The notes beneath the pieces were generated by a model. It did not search any database. It was not told where the DNA came from and saw only the letters and a program-made list of their open reading frames with translations. Below, piece by piece: positions 36,771-45,760 of a DNA stretch of 64,000 bases. Each line of letters opens with the position of its first letter. Within the stretch, counting starts at the first letter, position 1. The translations under genes and the position numbers were made by a program. Source of the DNA: Allium sativum (Eukaryota; Streptophyta; Magnoliopsida; Asparagales; Amaryllidaceae); NCBI GenBank assembly GCA_030737875.1, contig CM060925.1, forward strand, positions 485,375,514 to 485,439,513. Reading direction: 5' to 3'.

Positions 36771-38183
36771 ACTAGGATTAATTTATTTAATAGAATCCTA
36801 ATTAAATTAATATATAACATTCATCAATTTATCCCTTCTTCACATCTGCATATTTTGGAACCACACAACCTTCAACACAACTGATCCAATGCCTTATACC
36901 CCACGCCTCTCCACATAAGCACTTTGAACCAGGCCTCCCCACATAAACACTTCGAACTGTTCCTTTCTAGTACCCCATTTTACCTTTTGTTTTTTTTCTT
37001 CTTCTTTCATTATTTTTAATAATCTGGCCCAAAGCCCGCAACGCAGGACAGCCCACCCATCTTCTTCTCTTACATCTTTCCATTCCAGTAAAACAATCCT
37101 CCACCTTTTCTTTCCCATGCGAAGCCTCGTGAACCTCTCCGATACCACGCAACATCTTCTCATTTGATTCTCCTCCGTTTCATTGTCACACAACTTCTTC
37201 TTTTCTTCCTTTTCACAGTACGTGGAAGGAACAAAAATATACCTCAAATTCTTCATGTCTTAGCTCATGCGAGCAGCATCCCTTCACCGCAAATGAATGC
37301 TTCATCTCCTCATGTTCCTATGCGTGGATACCCTGCCGAACAAACAAAACTGCACTATTCTTTCTTCCCTTCACAACATCACTCCCTTCCCAATTCACGT
37401 CATATACCATCTCACCACAAGCCTTGCCCCCTTCCTTATATTTTTGTTTTTCAATCGCATCATGTAGGAAGACCCCATACTTTCCTTTCAATCCCCATGC
37501 AGCTGCTGCTTCATTTTTCTCTATTTTTGCAGTTTTCTCCTTCCAGCATGTATTCCCCCACGGCTGCTCACCCTTCCAGTTTTCCGCCTCATCTTTCTTT
37601 CTTTTTTTAACAAATTTGGTTGCATCTTTCTTTCTGATTGGAAGTGGAAACCAAGAACTAGTTTGAGAAGGAAGAGTAGACATATATTTATATACAAAAA
37701 TGATTTACGTGGCTGTCATGACGTACAGGTATAGGTGTACAAAAATTATATTAGAAGCTGTTTTGCATGGGTGAATCTCGAAGCATTGTTTGGTCGGCAC
37801 AAATATATTATTTGGCAGGAAAGAAAACAGAAGTATGGCGTGCAAGGAACATTTCTTTTCGGGGGCAAGAAATGTACAGTGTTGTAGATTTTATATTTTT
37901 ATGTCTTTAATTTTCTTATATAACTGACCACCGCATAATCACAATAGGATATCTCATTAACATGTCTGGTTTTAACGGAAGAATAATAGGCAGTTGGGAA
38001 AGTTAATATGAAAATGAAGTTTTCCTTACAAGTCTTCAGTAAACATGGCCGACTTCGGTACTAAACCATAAAGAAAGAAACTGGTTTGCTCTCCATTAAC
38101 AGAAATTTATATGGTTAATTTGGTTCACATCATTCTCAATGTCGTACAAAATTTATTGAAAGTTCGTCCGTATTCGTTTAGTA
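36771..38183. other. Unassigned AT-rich sequence
   Basis: No recognisable gene. A 148-codon plus frame (37164-37610) overlaps minus frames of 120 and 121 codons; all are biased in composition and lack any family motif, so I do not call them. Part may be the promoter-distal section of K. Confidence 0.4.
38179..38183. other. Left target-site duplication of inverted-repeat element
   Basis: TAGTA, repeated exactly at 39657-39661. Confidence 0.8.
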
Positions 38184-38199
38184 TGTTGGAAAATTTGTG

Positions 38200-38212
38200 T
38201 TGCTCTGATACC
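38200..38212 (-). other. Outward-facing primer binding site (left arm)
   Basis: The minus strand reads TGGTATCAGAGCA, perfect for initiator methionine tRNA, and follows the left LTR block on its outer side. Confidence 0.85.
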
Positions 38213-38216
38213 ACTT

Positions 38217-38559
38217 TGTTGGAATTTAGAGGAGGAAGATGAATAGATTATGAGAAACAAAGAATTTTTGTAAAAGAGGAAAACTTTAATTATTTTTTTT
38301 TTCCTTCTTGATTTCTTCTTGATTGATACAAATGAGTACAAATGAGTGATTACATCCTAATTTATATAAGAGAGAATCTCTAGACTTTTCTTTCTCTAGA
38401 CTTTTCTTCATTTTACATATTTGCTTAGTCTAGATTGTTCTCTAATCTTATTTTAATAACTTTAATATTTATTACCATATATTTTGTGCTTCCCTAAATA
38501 CAAAAATAAAATTTATCACATAATCAATGTTTCCTTAAAAACCAAATTTATTTCCAACA
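38217..38559 (-). repeat. Left LTR-like block, minus orientation
   Basis: 343 bp from TGTTGGAAATAAATTTGG (minus, 38559) to AATTCCAACA (38217). It contains a TATATAA-type box on the minus strand (about 38368). A purine tract abuts its start at 38560-38568 and a primer site abuts its end. Confidence 0.75.
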
Positions 38560-38607
38560 TCCCCCCGTAAACTTGGTTTTGCAAATTGATGCAAGATTTT
38601 TGGTTCT

Positions 38608-39255
38608 TTGTATTTTATGTGCTTTGGTAGGACTAAAAGTTCTAGTAACATTAATGCTATTGAAAAAAAGAGAGATTTGAAATCTATTGAAGTTGAGTTT
38701 TGCACTAATGATGTTGAAGAAGCTGACAGTGTAGTGGAGTTGAATGAGGTAGACGATGAACAAAAAACTCAAGTTGAAGAAGTAAGTGAAGCGGTGCCTA
38801 ATACGAAGAATGACGATAATGAGAAGCTTGATGATGTTACTGAATCTAAAATTATTAATGAGAGAGAGGATGCTATCGTGGAAGAAGAGTCTAAAATCGC
38901 GCTTGAAGCTGTTGGTGAGAAAAAGGCTAGCGTTGTTGTTTGTTCGATATTAGTTAACACAAACAAAGAAATTGAATTGAACAAATACTGTAAAAGTGAA
39001 TTTTTTAAAGAATTTAAAGATGCCATATATGACTCATTCAAAGTATATGTCACCGGAATAAGATGGAAGCTAGAGCACGCACTTTTTGGAACGTCATGTG
39101 CTAATGAAGGAGGACAAAAAGAAAGGAGCACCGTTGAAGAAATTGCATTGAAGATCTTCATATTGGGAAAGAGGAAGAAACGAAAAAAGAAAATTTGGAT
39201 AATTTCTTCATTTCTGCCAAAACACGTGAGATACAAAGAAATCTGCTTGGAGTAA
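38608..39255 (+). CDS. Hypothetical protein inside the inverted-repeat element
   Basis: A 215-codon open frame from ATG 38608 to TAA 39253-39255. I do not recognise it. Residues 30-110 are very acidic (EVDDEQKTQVEEV, DNEKLDDVTE). Residues 125-165 are mixed and could fold (EFFKEFKDAIYDSFKVYV). A basic patch KRKKRKKK lies near residue 190, possibly a nuclear localisation signal. The first ~12 and last ~25 codons lie in the two arms, so start and stop are supplied by retroelement sequence. Codon choice looks more gene-like than the surrounding AT-rich DNA. It could be captured host exon sequence or chance. No transmembrane segment or signal peptide is evident. Confidence 0.35.
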   Translation: MYFMCFGRTKSSSNINAIEKKRDLKSIEVEFCTNDVEEADSVVELNEVDDEQKTQVEEVSEAVPNTKNDDNEKLDDVTESKIINEREDAIVEEESKIALEAVGEKKASVVVCSILVNTNKEIELNKYCKSEFFKEFKDAIYDSFKVYVTGIRWKLEHALFGTSCANEGGQKERSTVEEIALKIFILGKRKKRKKKIWIISSFLPKHVRYKEICLE

Positions 39256-39277
39256 TAAAACCAAGTTTAAGGGGGGA

Positions 39278-39623
39278 TGTTGAAAAGTAAACTTGGTTTT
39301 AAATGGAAACAAATAAATTTGGTTCTATAAGTAAATGTCAATTATGTAATAAATTCTATTCTTGTTCTAGGAAAGGCCAAAATCAAATAAATGATAATAA
39401 ATTTTGGTCTATCAAAATAAGCAATAGAATTATCTAGAGAGAGAAGAGTGTAGAACACTGTCATGTTATATATACATACTCTCTCATATGTTGTACCAAT
39501 CAATAATTAATCAATAATCAAGCAAGAAAAAAGAATCAAGCAATAAAAGTTTTTTTCTTCCTCCCTAAAAAATATTCTACTATCTTCTAAATTTTTTCTC
39601 TTCCTCCACATAAATTTTTAACA
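39278..39623 (+). repeat. Right LTR-like block, plus orientation
   Basis: 346 bp from TGTTGAAAAGTAAACTTGG to TTTTTAACA. It aligns along its length with the complement of the left block but is substantially diverged. The purine tract GGGGGGA (39271-39277) precedes it and a decayed primer site (TAGTATAAGAACA) follows it. Confidence 0.75.
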
Positions 39624-39656
39624 AAGTAGTATAAGAACAACACAAATTTTCCAACA

Positions 39657-39661
39657 TAGTA
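39657..39661. other. Right target-site duplication of inverted-repeat element
   Basis: TAGTA, matching 38179-38183. Confidence 0.8.
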
Positions 39662-39973
39662 TTGGTAAAAATATGGTCAAAATATAATTCCAGCTGAGCA
39701 TGGAAGAGCTCACGTATTATTTTATCTATGCTAATCTAATGAATGAAGATTTGTTAGTTTAACATCTAATGGTTGATTAATTGGTTTCATGCAACAACTA
39801 AACCTGAAGCTCCAGTTTACTCGCTAGGAACATGGTCTGCATTATTTAATCTTCCTTTGTCTCCACATTTCCACTTAGTTGTACATCCTATGAAGGTAGG
39901 CGCGATGCGTTCTTGTCTTCGTGGTTGTACTTAGGTTACTGGGTAGCTCTATATTTGCTCAAGAATAAAGTTT
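39662..39973. other. Unassigned spacer
   Basis: About 310 AT-rich bases without recognisable gene, repeat or LTR end. Confidence 0.4.
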
Positions 39974-41689
39974 TGTAACAACCCTGAATTTTGGGGTAAA
40001 TTTAAAATTTATTTTAAGTAATTTTAATGAATTTTTGGTATTTAAAATAATTTATTTAAAATAATAATGATTAAAAATTGAATTAAATCGAAGTTAGGAT
40101 GAATAATTTAATTTTAATTATAATTGGAGTTAGAAATAGAGCGGTAGTTTGAAAAGTCAAACTTGAACTTTGACTGACCATACAGGATGCAAAATTTGAC
40201 GGATTTTAGTGAAACCAAAAATATTATAATCTATTTAAAAATATCTTTCTAACGAATCTGGAAAATCGAAATTTCATAGCGGGAATCAAAAGTTATGCCC
40301 AATTTAAAATTTAGAAAGGTCGCTATGAAATGTATATAATATATAAAGGTCAAAAATGCTACTTTTTGCATATGAAGGAATTTGAACTCGAAACCACTTC
40401 CATTGAGTTCAGAATGATTTTTCTGCATTTAAAAAGTATAAACACTTATATATTTCGAGTTTCAGAAATTATTTGTTTAAAAATGTATTTTTAATATTTA
40501 ATATATACGCCTTAAAAATAGCCATTTTCCAAACGACCTCTATTTTCGATGAAACCACTTTTGTTGGATTCGGAATGTTAAAATATGGTTAAGTTTAATT
40601 TTTCATAATTTTTAGAATTAATTTGTGGATGTGGCCAAAAGATTTCAGTTTTGTCAATTTCGGTCAATTTTAATCAACTTGAAAATAGTCATTTTTCAAA
40701 TGGGCTCAGAATTGAACGAAATTAATTTTCCTAGGTCCGCAGCATCAAAACATAGCTAAATATTTTTTTTTTTGGATTTTTGTAGTTAATTTGTGGCCTT
40801 GGTGAATTTTTATGTACGGTTGAATTAAAAATAAAAGAAAATATTTTAAAATAAAAAAACTTTGTCAAGGCAGTCATTTGGGCCTGCGGGACATAGCTAG
40901 ATGAGTCCGGAATAGGGGTTAATGGGTAGGGATGATAGTCGTTGGGCTGAAATCTGAAAAAGTTGCAAATCGGGCCTTAATGGGTAATTAGTGAATATAA
41001 TAATATAAATAATAAGCAAATTAGGACCCTCAAACACTAATTTCGAAATGCACCAGCGGCTACCTTCATTTTCAATGGCCACATTCATCCGAAACTTCCT
41101 TCCTCAATTTCTCACAATCCAGTCAATGAAATCACTCACTCTTCATACCAAATCGAAGCTCTCTTCCTCCTCTTCGATTCTATACGGGGATGATGAAGTA
41201 TAAGTGAGTAATTTGCCCAGAATCCCCTATTCAACCCACGGCCAAACAGCCCCCACCGCGCCCAACGGTCCCTACCACGACCTCCACCTCCCTAGGCGCA
41301 CGTAGCCCTCCCTCCCCTATCCGATTTGCCACCTTCCGATCGACTTCTAGCTTCACCAATCCCGAGAAAAAAGGAGACCCAGTTTTAAAAAAATGGGTTC
41401 AAAAATAAAAAGGGAATGGTTTGGAACGTGGAAGAGGAAGAAAGAGGAAGGTTGACTATACCTGATTCTGAGCAAGTTGAAATTTTGCCAATTTTTGGAT
41501 CTAAACGACGCAGAAATTCAAAACGATGTGAGAATTCTATTTTATATCATCTTCGTCAATAATATTAATTGTATTATCATTAATGCGTAGTTAATTATTG
41601 TTTGTTGTGATTCATGATTTTGTCTGTAATTTTGTGTAGATCTGTTAATTTGGTGATGATATGTTGATGTGGTGTTATTATGAAATTGA

Positions 41690-42148
41690 CATAAAAAGAT
41701 TGTATCTTTGTTTGACAATAAAAAAAATCCAACTTTGTTTGTTAAATAAAATGATTCAACTTTGTTGATATTTTTTTTTGTTTTGTTAATAAAAGAAAGA
41801 TTTCATCTTTTGTTAATAAATAAAGATGTCACCTTTTGTTTGTTAAATAAAAGATCCCACCTTTTTGTTTGTTAAATAAGAAAGTTTCACTTTTGATTGT
41901 AAATAAAAGAAAGTTTCATTTTTTATATATAAATAGGGATGACTTTAACATTGATTTTTGTTTGAAAAGAAAAGACTGACATTAACATTGATTTTTGTTA
42001 GAAATGAAAATATAGACATTATTTACTTTGCCATTTTGTTAAAAATGAAAAATAGACATTATTTACTTTGTCAATTTGTTAGAAAAAAAATATAGGACAT
42101 TGACTTCAATGTAAAAAGATTTAAAGTAAAAGTTTACATTTTCATTGT
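41690..42148. repeat. Degenerate AT-rich tandem units
   Basis: Repeated phrases such as TTTTGTTTGTTAAATAAAAG and GACATTATTTACTTTG recur with ~40-50-base spacing. Related AT-rich units continue beyond element H at 51355-51598. Confidence 0.6.
42144..42148. other. Left target-site duplication of element H
   Basis: ATTGT, repeated at 51355-51359. Confidence 0.95.
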
Positions 42149-42227
42149 TGTTGGCTCGCTTTTTGACCAAGCCATCCAGGATCATTCATAAAAGGAAATC
42201 AGGAAACCAAGTCCCCCAAGAAAGTGG

Positions 42228-42362
42228 AAGAATGGATCGCACGCCATCGTCTCGCCCAAGAATGGATCGCACGCCATCGACTCGCCCAAGAATGGATCGC
42301 ACGCCATCGACTCGCCCAAGAATGGATCGCGCTTTATCGACTCGCCCAGGAACGGATCGTTC
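42228..42362. repeat. 30-bp tandem repeat in H LTR
   Basis: The unit starts AAGAATGGATCGCACGCC and has exact 30-base period (42228, 42258, 42288, 42318, 42348). The second LTR has the same at 50725-50859. Both strands stay open over it because the period is a multiple of three. Confidence 0.93.
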
Positions 42363-42584
42363 CCATCTCGTCGACGAGCGTCACCTCCAGGCGATCCGAT
42401 CCCTTGTAACGAACCGAATCCCCTGACCCGTTCAACCACGAGCTGGTCTTCAGCGATCCGAATCGCACGGATCTGACGACACCTGTTCACAACGGCTAGT
42501 TTGACTGTTTCTTCAATGGTGGCGATGCGATCCGAAAATCTCGGGATTCGTGCCACGTGTCCGCGATCCGTCTGCCAAAATCAG

Positions 42585-42594
42585 CTATAAATAG
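42585..42594 (+). promoter_or_regulatory. TATA box of H 5' LTR
   Basis: CTATAAATAG, a near-consensus plant TATA box, 437 bases into the LTR. The 3' LTR copy is at 51082-51091. Confidence 0.7.
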
Positions 42595-42857
42595 CCCAGA
42601 GCTTGGCATTTTTCGAGAGTTTTTTGGCAATAGTGAATACTGAGTCCGCCATTGTTGTCAAACCATTGAAATATTGAGAGAAATAACTGTTGTACTAGCT
42701 TTTAAAAGCATAATCAATAAGAGACAAAGTGGACGTAGGCTCGTTAACGCCAAACCACTATAAATTCTGAGTGTTATTTTCTTTTTCCTTGTTCTTCACT
42801 TAGAATTCTCTACAGTTCATAACAATTTGGGTGTTAGGTCCAAATTTCGATCTAACA

Positions 42858-42936
42858 TTTTTGGTGCTTTCACTGAGAAACTCAGTCTTAAAGTTTCGTC
42901 ATTCGTTTTCTTGAAGATTCCAGCGATTCGAATTCC
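42858..42936 (+). other. Leader and putative primer site of element H
   Basis: Directly after the LTR comes TTTTTGGTGCTTTCACTGAG, a start seen in many plant Tat-type elements. I do not assign the tRNA. The leader is 79 bases. Confidence 0.55.
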
Positions 42937-45252
42937 ATGGCTGGAAAAAGATCTAAAGTTTCGCAGACCAACGAAACGATCGAGGAGAGTGTGCACGAAC
43001 TGGGCAACGAAGAGATTCTGGATCGCGGAGCGCAGGGGGCGATCCGATCCGATGAAAACACCTCGTTCCGAGTCGATGAGAATGAGACGATCCGCGCTAC
43101 TGAAGGGGTTGTTACTCGATCCCGGGGCAACACCTCGCAGCCTCCGCGCACCACGACCACGAGTCGATCCCAGGGGGGCGCAGCGAACCGCCCTCCACGA
43201 ACCGCAGCTACCCGAACTGATGGTCAGAACACAACTCGACCTGGAAAAGAACCCATGACCCACTCCTATCGTCCTGGAACCTCTGCTCGACCCGGTCCGA
43301 GCACTATGCCCATAAGAGAGGGTGATGATGACCATTATGATCCTGCTGCTCCTGTTACTGAGGGGGATCTTTCCCGTTTTGTCGAAATGTGGGATAGGTT
43401 ATTTGATGAGTTAGCCGCCCAAAGGCAGGAGAGTTCTATCCTCCGGCAAAACCTGACGGCTATGGATAGAAGACTTGATGAGTTAACAAGGCAAAGAACA
43501 TCGCCAGTTCATCCACTCACCCCAGCATATTCCTCTTCGTCTGAAGAATCGCCGAGACCTCCGCGGCGACCGTATGAAAGAGCCGAAAACATAGAACAGC
43601 TCCGGTTCAGGACCCTGCCCTCACAAGAAGAAGAAGAACTAGGGGCAAGACCCACAAACCGTAATATGGATGGTCAAGCAACAACCCTCAGGACTCGAGG
43701 CATGAACAGTCCTGTGCATGACAGACCACCTCAGCCTCGTCGCCGTACACATACTCATGATAACAGGCGGCAGCGAGGCCCCGTCCAAGCCCCAGATTTT
43801 GTGGCTACTCCCCGAAGAGAGATCAGAGAGCATCGTCGGGCCAGAGGCACTGATCCTGAACCCCCTTTGACTAGTGCAAACGTTGCAGCCATGGTTCACC
43901 AGATTTTGGCCGACAACCGTGGACAGCGGAACGAGGATTGGGGGATTGACCGTAGTCATACTCCTTTTACTGACGATATTTTGGATGCAACTTTTCCAAG
44001 GCGTTTCAACATGCCGCAGATGAACCGATATGCAGGAAGATCTGATCTTGTTCAACACCTGATGAGATACTCTTGGTCGATGACTGCTGCCGCCGCTTCT
44101 GATGCAGTTAAGTGTAAAGCGTTTCCCATATTCCTGGAAGACGTGGCTTTGCTATGGTTTACTCGCCTACCGGCAAGATCGATCTCCAGCTTCAGGGAAC
44201 TAAGCGAGAAGTTCGTAGAGCAATTCCGTATCTACGCACAGAAGACGAAAAGCGTGATCGATCTATTTCTTGTCAAACAGCGACCAGGCGAAAGTCTGAA
44301 GATGTACCTGGATCGTTTCAATTTGGCCGCCACTGAGGTCAAAGATCCTCATGAGCCGACCATTGTCGCAGCACTAATTGATGGAGTGGATAAGGATACT
44401 GAATTCGGGAGGTACTTGGCAGGCAAACCACCCCACACCAGAGAATTATTCTATGAGAAAGCCAATGTACATCTACGCCGGGAAGAGGTGTACGCGAACC
44501 GAAAGCTTAAAGCAACTGATAAGGAAGAAGTTCAGAGCAATGTCGCCATCAAACAGACTGGAGACAGCTCGGGGAAAGTTGAGGTTAACGTCGGAAATCA
44601 GAACCAGGGTGGTCGCCGACCGGGTAACAACAGTAACAATGCTAATGGCAACAGCCGGAAGAGGGGCCGAGGGAACGACTCCCAGAGAAGGACTCGTCCC
44701 AGGGCCTTTGAAAGTTATACACCCATAAATGATACTATGGAAAATATCTTCATGGATGCGTATGAAGTCGTCCAGAATAAGAGGCCGCCTCCTAGAGAGT
44801 CGACGGAAAAAGAGCGTGAGACAGGGAAGTTTTGCCTCTTTCATCAAATTCACGGCCATTCGACGAATGAATGCCGTCACCTGAGGGACGTAGTCGAAAG
44901 GTTGCTTCGAGAAGGGAAGCTAGACGAATACAGAGTAGCGCCTAGGGACAGGGGGCAAGCAGTGCAGGCCCCGAATCAGAATCAAAATCAACTTGCTGCT
45001 AGGCCAACTGCTCAGCAAAAGGGAAAGAATATTGTAATCAACACCGTGATCGGTGGACCTTACCTTGCTGGGCACAGTTCCAAAGCTTTAGATCAATATG
45101 TCAACGCAGCCAAACAACACCTCGAAGTGGGGGAATGTAGCAACCCCGAGGACAGTGTTCCGGTGAAGCAGCAAAAGATGATGACTGATGATGTTGTTTT
45201 CCGAGAGCGAGAAATCATTGGGTCCATGCTCCAACTGAAGATCCACTTGTAA
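42937..45252 (+). CDS. gag: Element H gag polyprotein
   Basis: 771 codons from ATG 42937 (MAGKRSKVSQ), the first ATG after the leader. Gag forms the cytoplasmic particle that packages element RNA. Residues 1-330 are hydrophilic, rich in R, T, P and Q, and probably disordered. A Retrotrans_gag domain follows at about 345-510: WFTRLPARSISSFRELSEKF, VKQRPGESLKMYLDRFN and EFGRYLAGKPPHTRELF. Near residues 630-645 a CX2HX3HX4C cluster (FCLFHQIHGHSTNEC) is the zinc-finger typical of Tat gag. The frame ends at 45252 while the protease homology goes on one frame over from about 45228, so the stop most likely comes from a small indel. Confidence 0.92.
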   Translation: MAGKRSKVSQTNETIEESVHELGNEEILDRGAQGAIRSDENTSFRVDENETIRATEGVVTRSRGNTSQPPRTTTTSRSQGGAANRPPRTAATRTDGQNTTRPGKEPMTHSYRPGTSARPGPSTMPIREGDDDHYDPAAPVTEGDLSRFVEMWDRLFDELAAQRQESSILRQNLTAMDRRLDELTRQRTSPVHPLTPAYSSSSEESPRPPRRPYERAENIEQLRFRTLPSQEEEELGARPTNRNMDGQATTLRTRGMNSPVHDRPPQPRRRTHTHDNRRQRGPVQAPDFVATPRREIREHRRARGTDPEPPLTSANVAAMVHQILADNRGQRNEDWGIDRSHTPFTDDILDATFPRRFNMPQMNRYAGRSDLVQHLMRYSWSMTAAAASDAVKCKAFPIFLEDVALLWFTRLPARSISSFRELSEKFVEQFRIYAQKTKSVIDLFLVKQRPGESLKMYLDRFNLAATEVKDPHEPTIVAALIDGVDKDTEFGRYLAGKPPHTRELFYEKANVHLRREEVYANRKLKATDKEEVQSNVAIKQTGDSSGKVEVNVGNQNQGGRRPGNNSNNANGNSRKRGRGNDSQRRTRPRAFESYTPINDTMENIFMDAYEVVQNKRPPPRESTEKERETGKFCLFHQIHGHSTNECRHLRDVVERLLREGKLDEYRVAPRDRGQAVQAPNQNQNQLAARPTAQQKGKNIVINTVIGGPYLAGHSSKALDQYVNAAKQHLEVGECSNPEDSVPVKQQKMMTDDVVFREREIIGSMLQLKIHL

Positions 45253-45730
45253 TCACAATACCCATTGGGCCAGCCACTGTTCATAAGGTACTGGTGGACA
45301 ACGGGAGTTCCGTTAATATCCTTTTCAAAAAAGCCTTTGACCAGATGAATCTTGAGATAAAAGACTTGAAGCCCTGTCAAGGATGGATTCGTGGATTCAA
45401 CGGAGCATCCACCGCACCTATAGGTTACGTAGAATTGCCAGTTACACTTGGGGAAGGAGAACGCCAGAGAGTGAGAATCCTTCCCTTTGTGGTTTTGGAT
45501 GTCGAATCGCCATACAATGCCTTCTTGGGCCGGCCGGACCTCGCAAATTCAGAGCCTGTATAGCCCCCTGGTGCTTGCTATTGAAGTTCCCCACAGAAGC
45601 CGGCGTTGGTATCGTCAGAGGGGATCAAGTTGCTGCGCGAGCATGTTATGTTGCCGAATTAAAGTTGCTTCGCAACGGCGGGGGTATCGAAACTAAAGGC
45701 ACTCCTCCCCCTTTGGGGGCGGAAACCTTA
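45228..45730 (+). pseudogene. pol: Element H protease, frameshifted
   Basis: Aspartic protease that would mature Gag-Pol. The active-site motif VLVDNGSSVNILF (45285-45323) is clear, with the D-N-G-S form common in Tat elements. The segment starts in the third forward frame (from about 45228), differs from the gag frame, and switches to the second frame near 45540. Reading then continues with LKFPTEAGVGIVRGDQVAAR until a TAG at 45731-45733, just before the RT frame. Two frameshifts and a stop within 500 bases make protease non-functional. Confidence 0.85.
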
Positions 45731-45760
45731 TAGCAATCAAAGAGGATAATTGTTGGAGAG

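Larger units (their letters stand above)
38184..39656. mobile_element. Inverted-repeat element built from two outward copia-type PPT-LTR-PBS arms
   Basis: The 1473-bp unit begins TGTTGGAAAATTTGTGTTG and ends with its exact 19-base complement, flanked by TAGTA on both sides. Moving inward, each arm shows the complement of an iMet primer site (38200-38212 perfect; the right copy mutated), an LTR-like block of ~345 bp (38217-38559 and 39278-39623), a purine tract of the form GGGGGGA, and ~75 bases of 3' internal sequence. Beyond the terminal 19 bases the arms are clearly related but diverged. Between them lies unique sequence with one 215-codon frame. The five-base duplication and TG...CA ends point to a retrotransposon integrase, but the ends used are leader sequence and not LTR ends. 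Confidence 0.75.
39974..42148 (+). repeat. LTR-like segment G, interrupted by element H
   Basis: It starts TGTAACAACCCTGAATTTTGG. It shares the phrase CGATGAAACCACTTTTGTTGGA (about 40548-40570) with similar wording in J and L, which suggests one broad Tekay-like family. A degenerate array of ~40-base T-rich units (about 41690-42148) leads to the insertion point of H and resumes at 51355-51598. No second LTR or primer site seen. Confidence 0.45.
42149..42857 (+). repeat. 5' LTR of element H
   Basis: 709 bp, TGTTGGCTCGC to GATCTAACA. It has 4.5 copies of a 30-bp unit (42228-42362), a CTATAAATAG TATA box (42585-42594) and an AGTGGACGTAGG...CCACTATAAA motif (about 42728-42767) shared with C and M. 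Confidence 0.95.

Noticed and set aside
36894..37683. Frames of 148, 121 and 120 codons as a host gene
   Set aside because: Overlap on opposite strands, low complexity, no motif, no clear splice or promoter structure.
33104..37740. K as a complete LTR ending near 37740 (GTGTACA)
   Set aside because: Ends do not match well and no target duplication was found, so I left the right end undefined.
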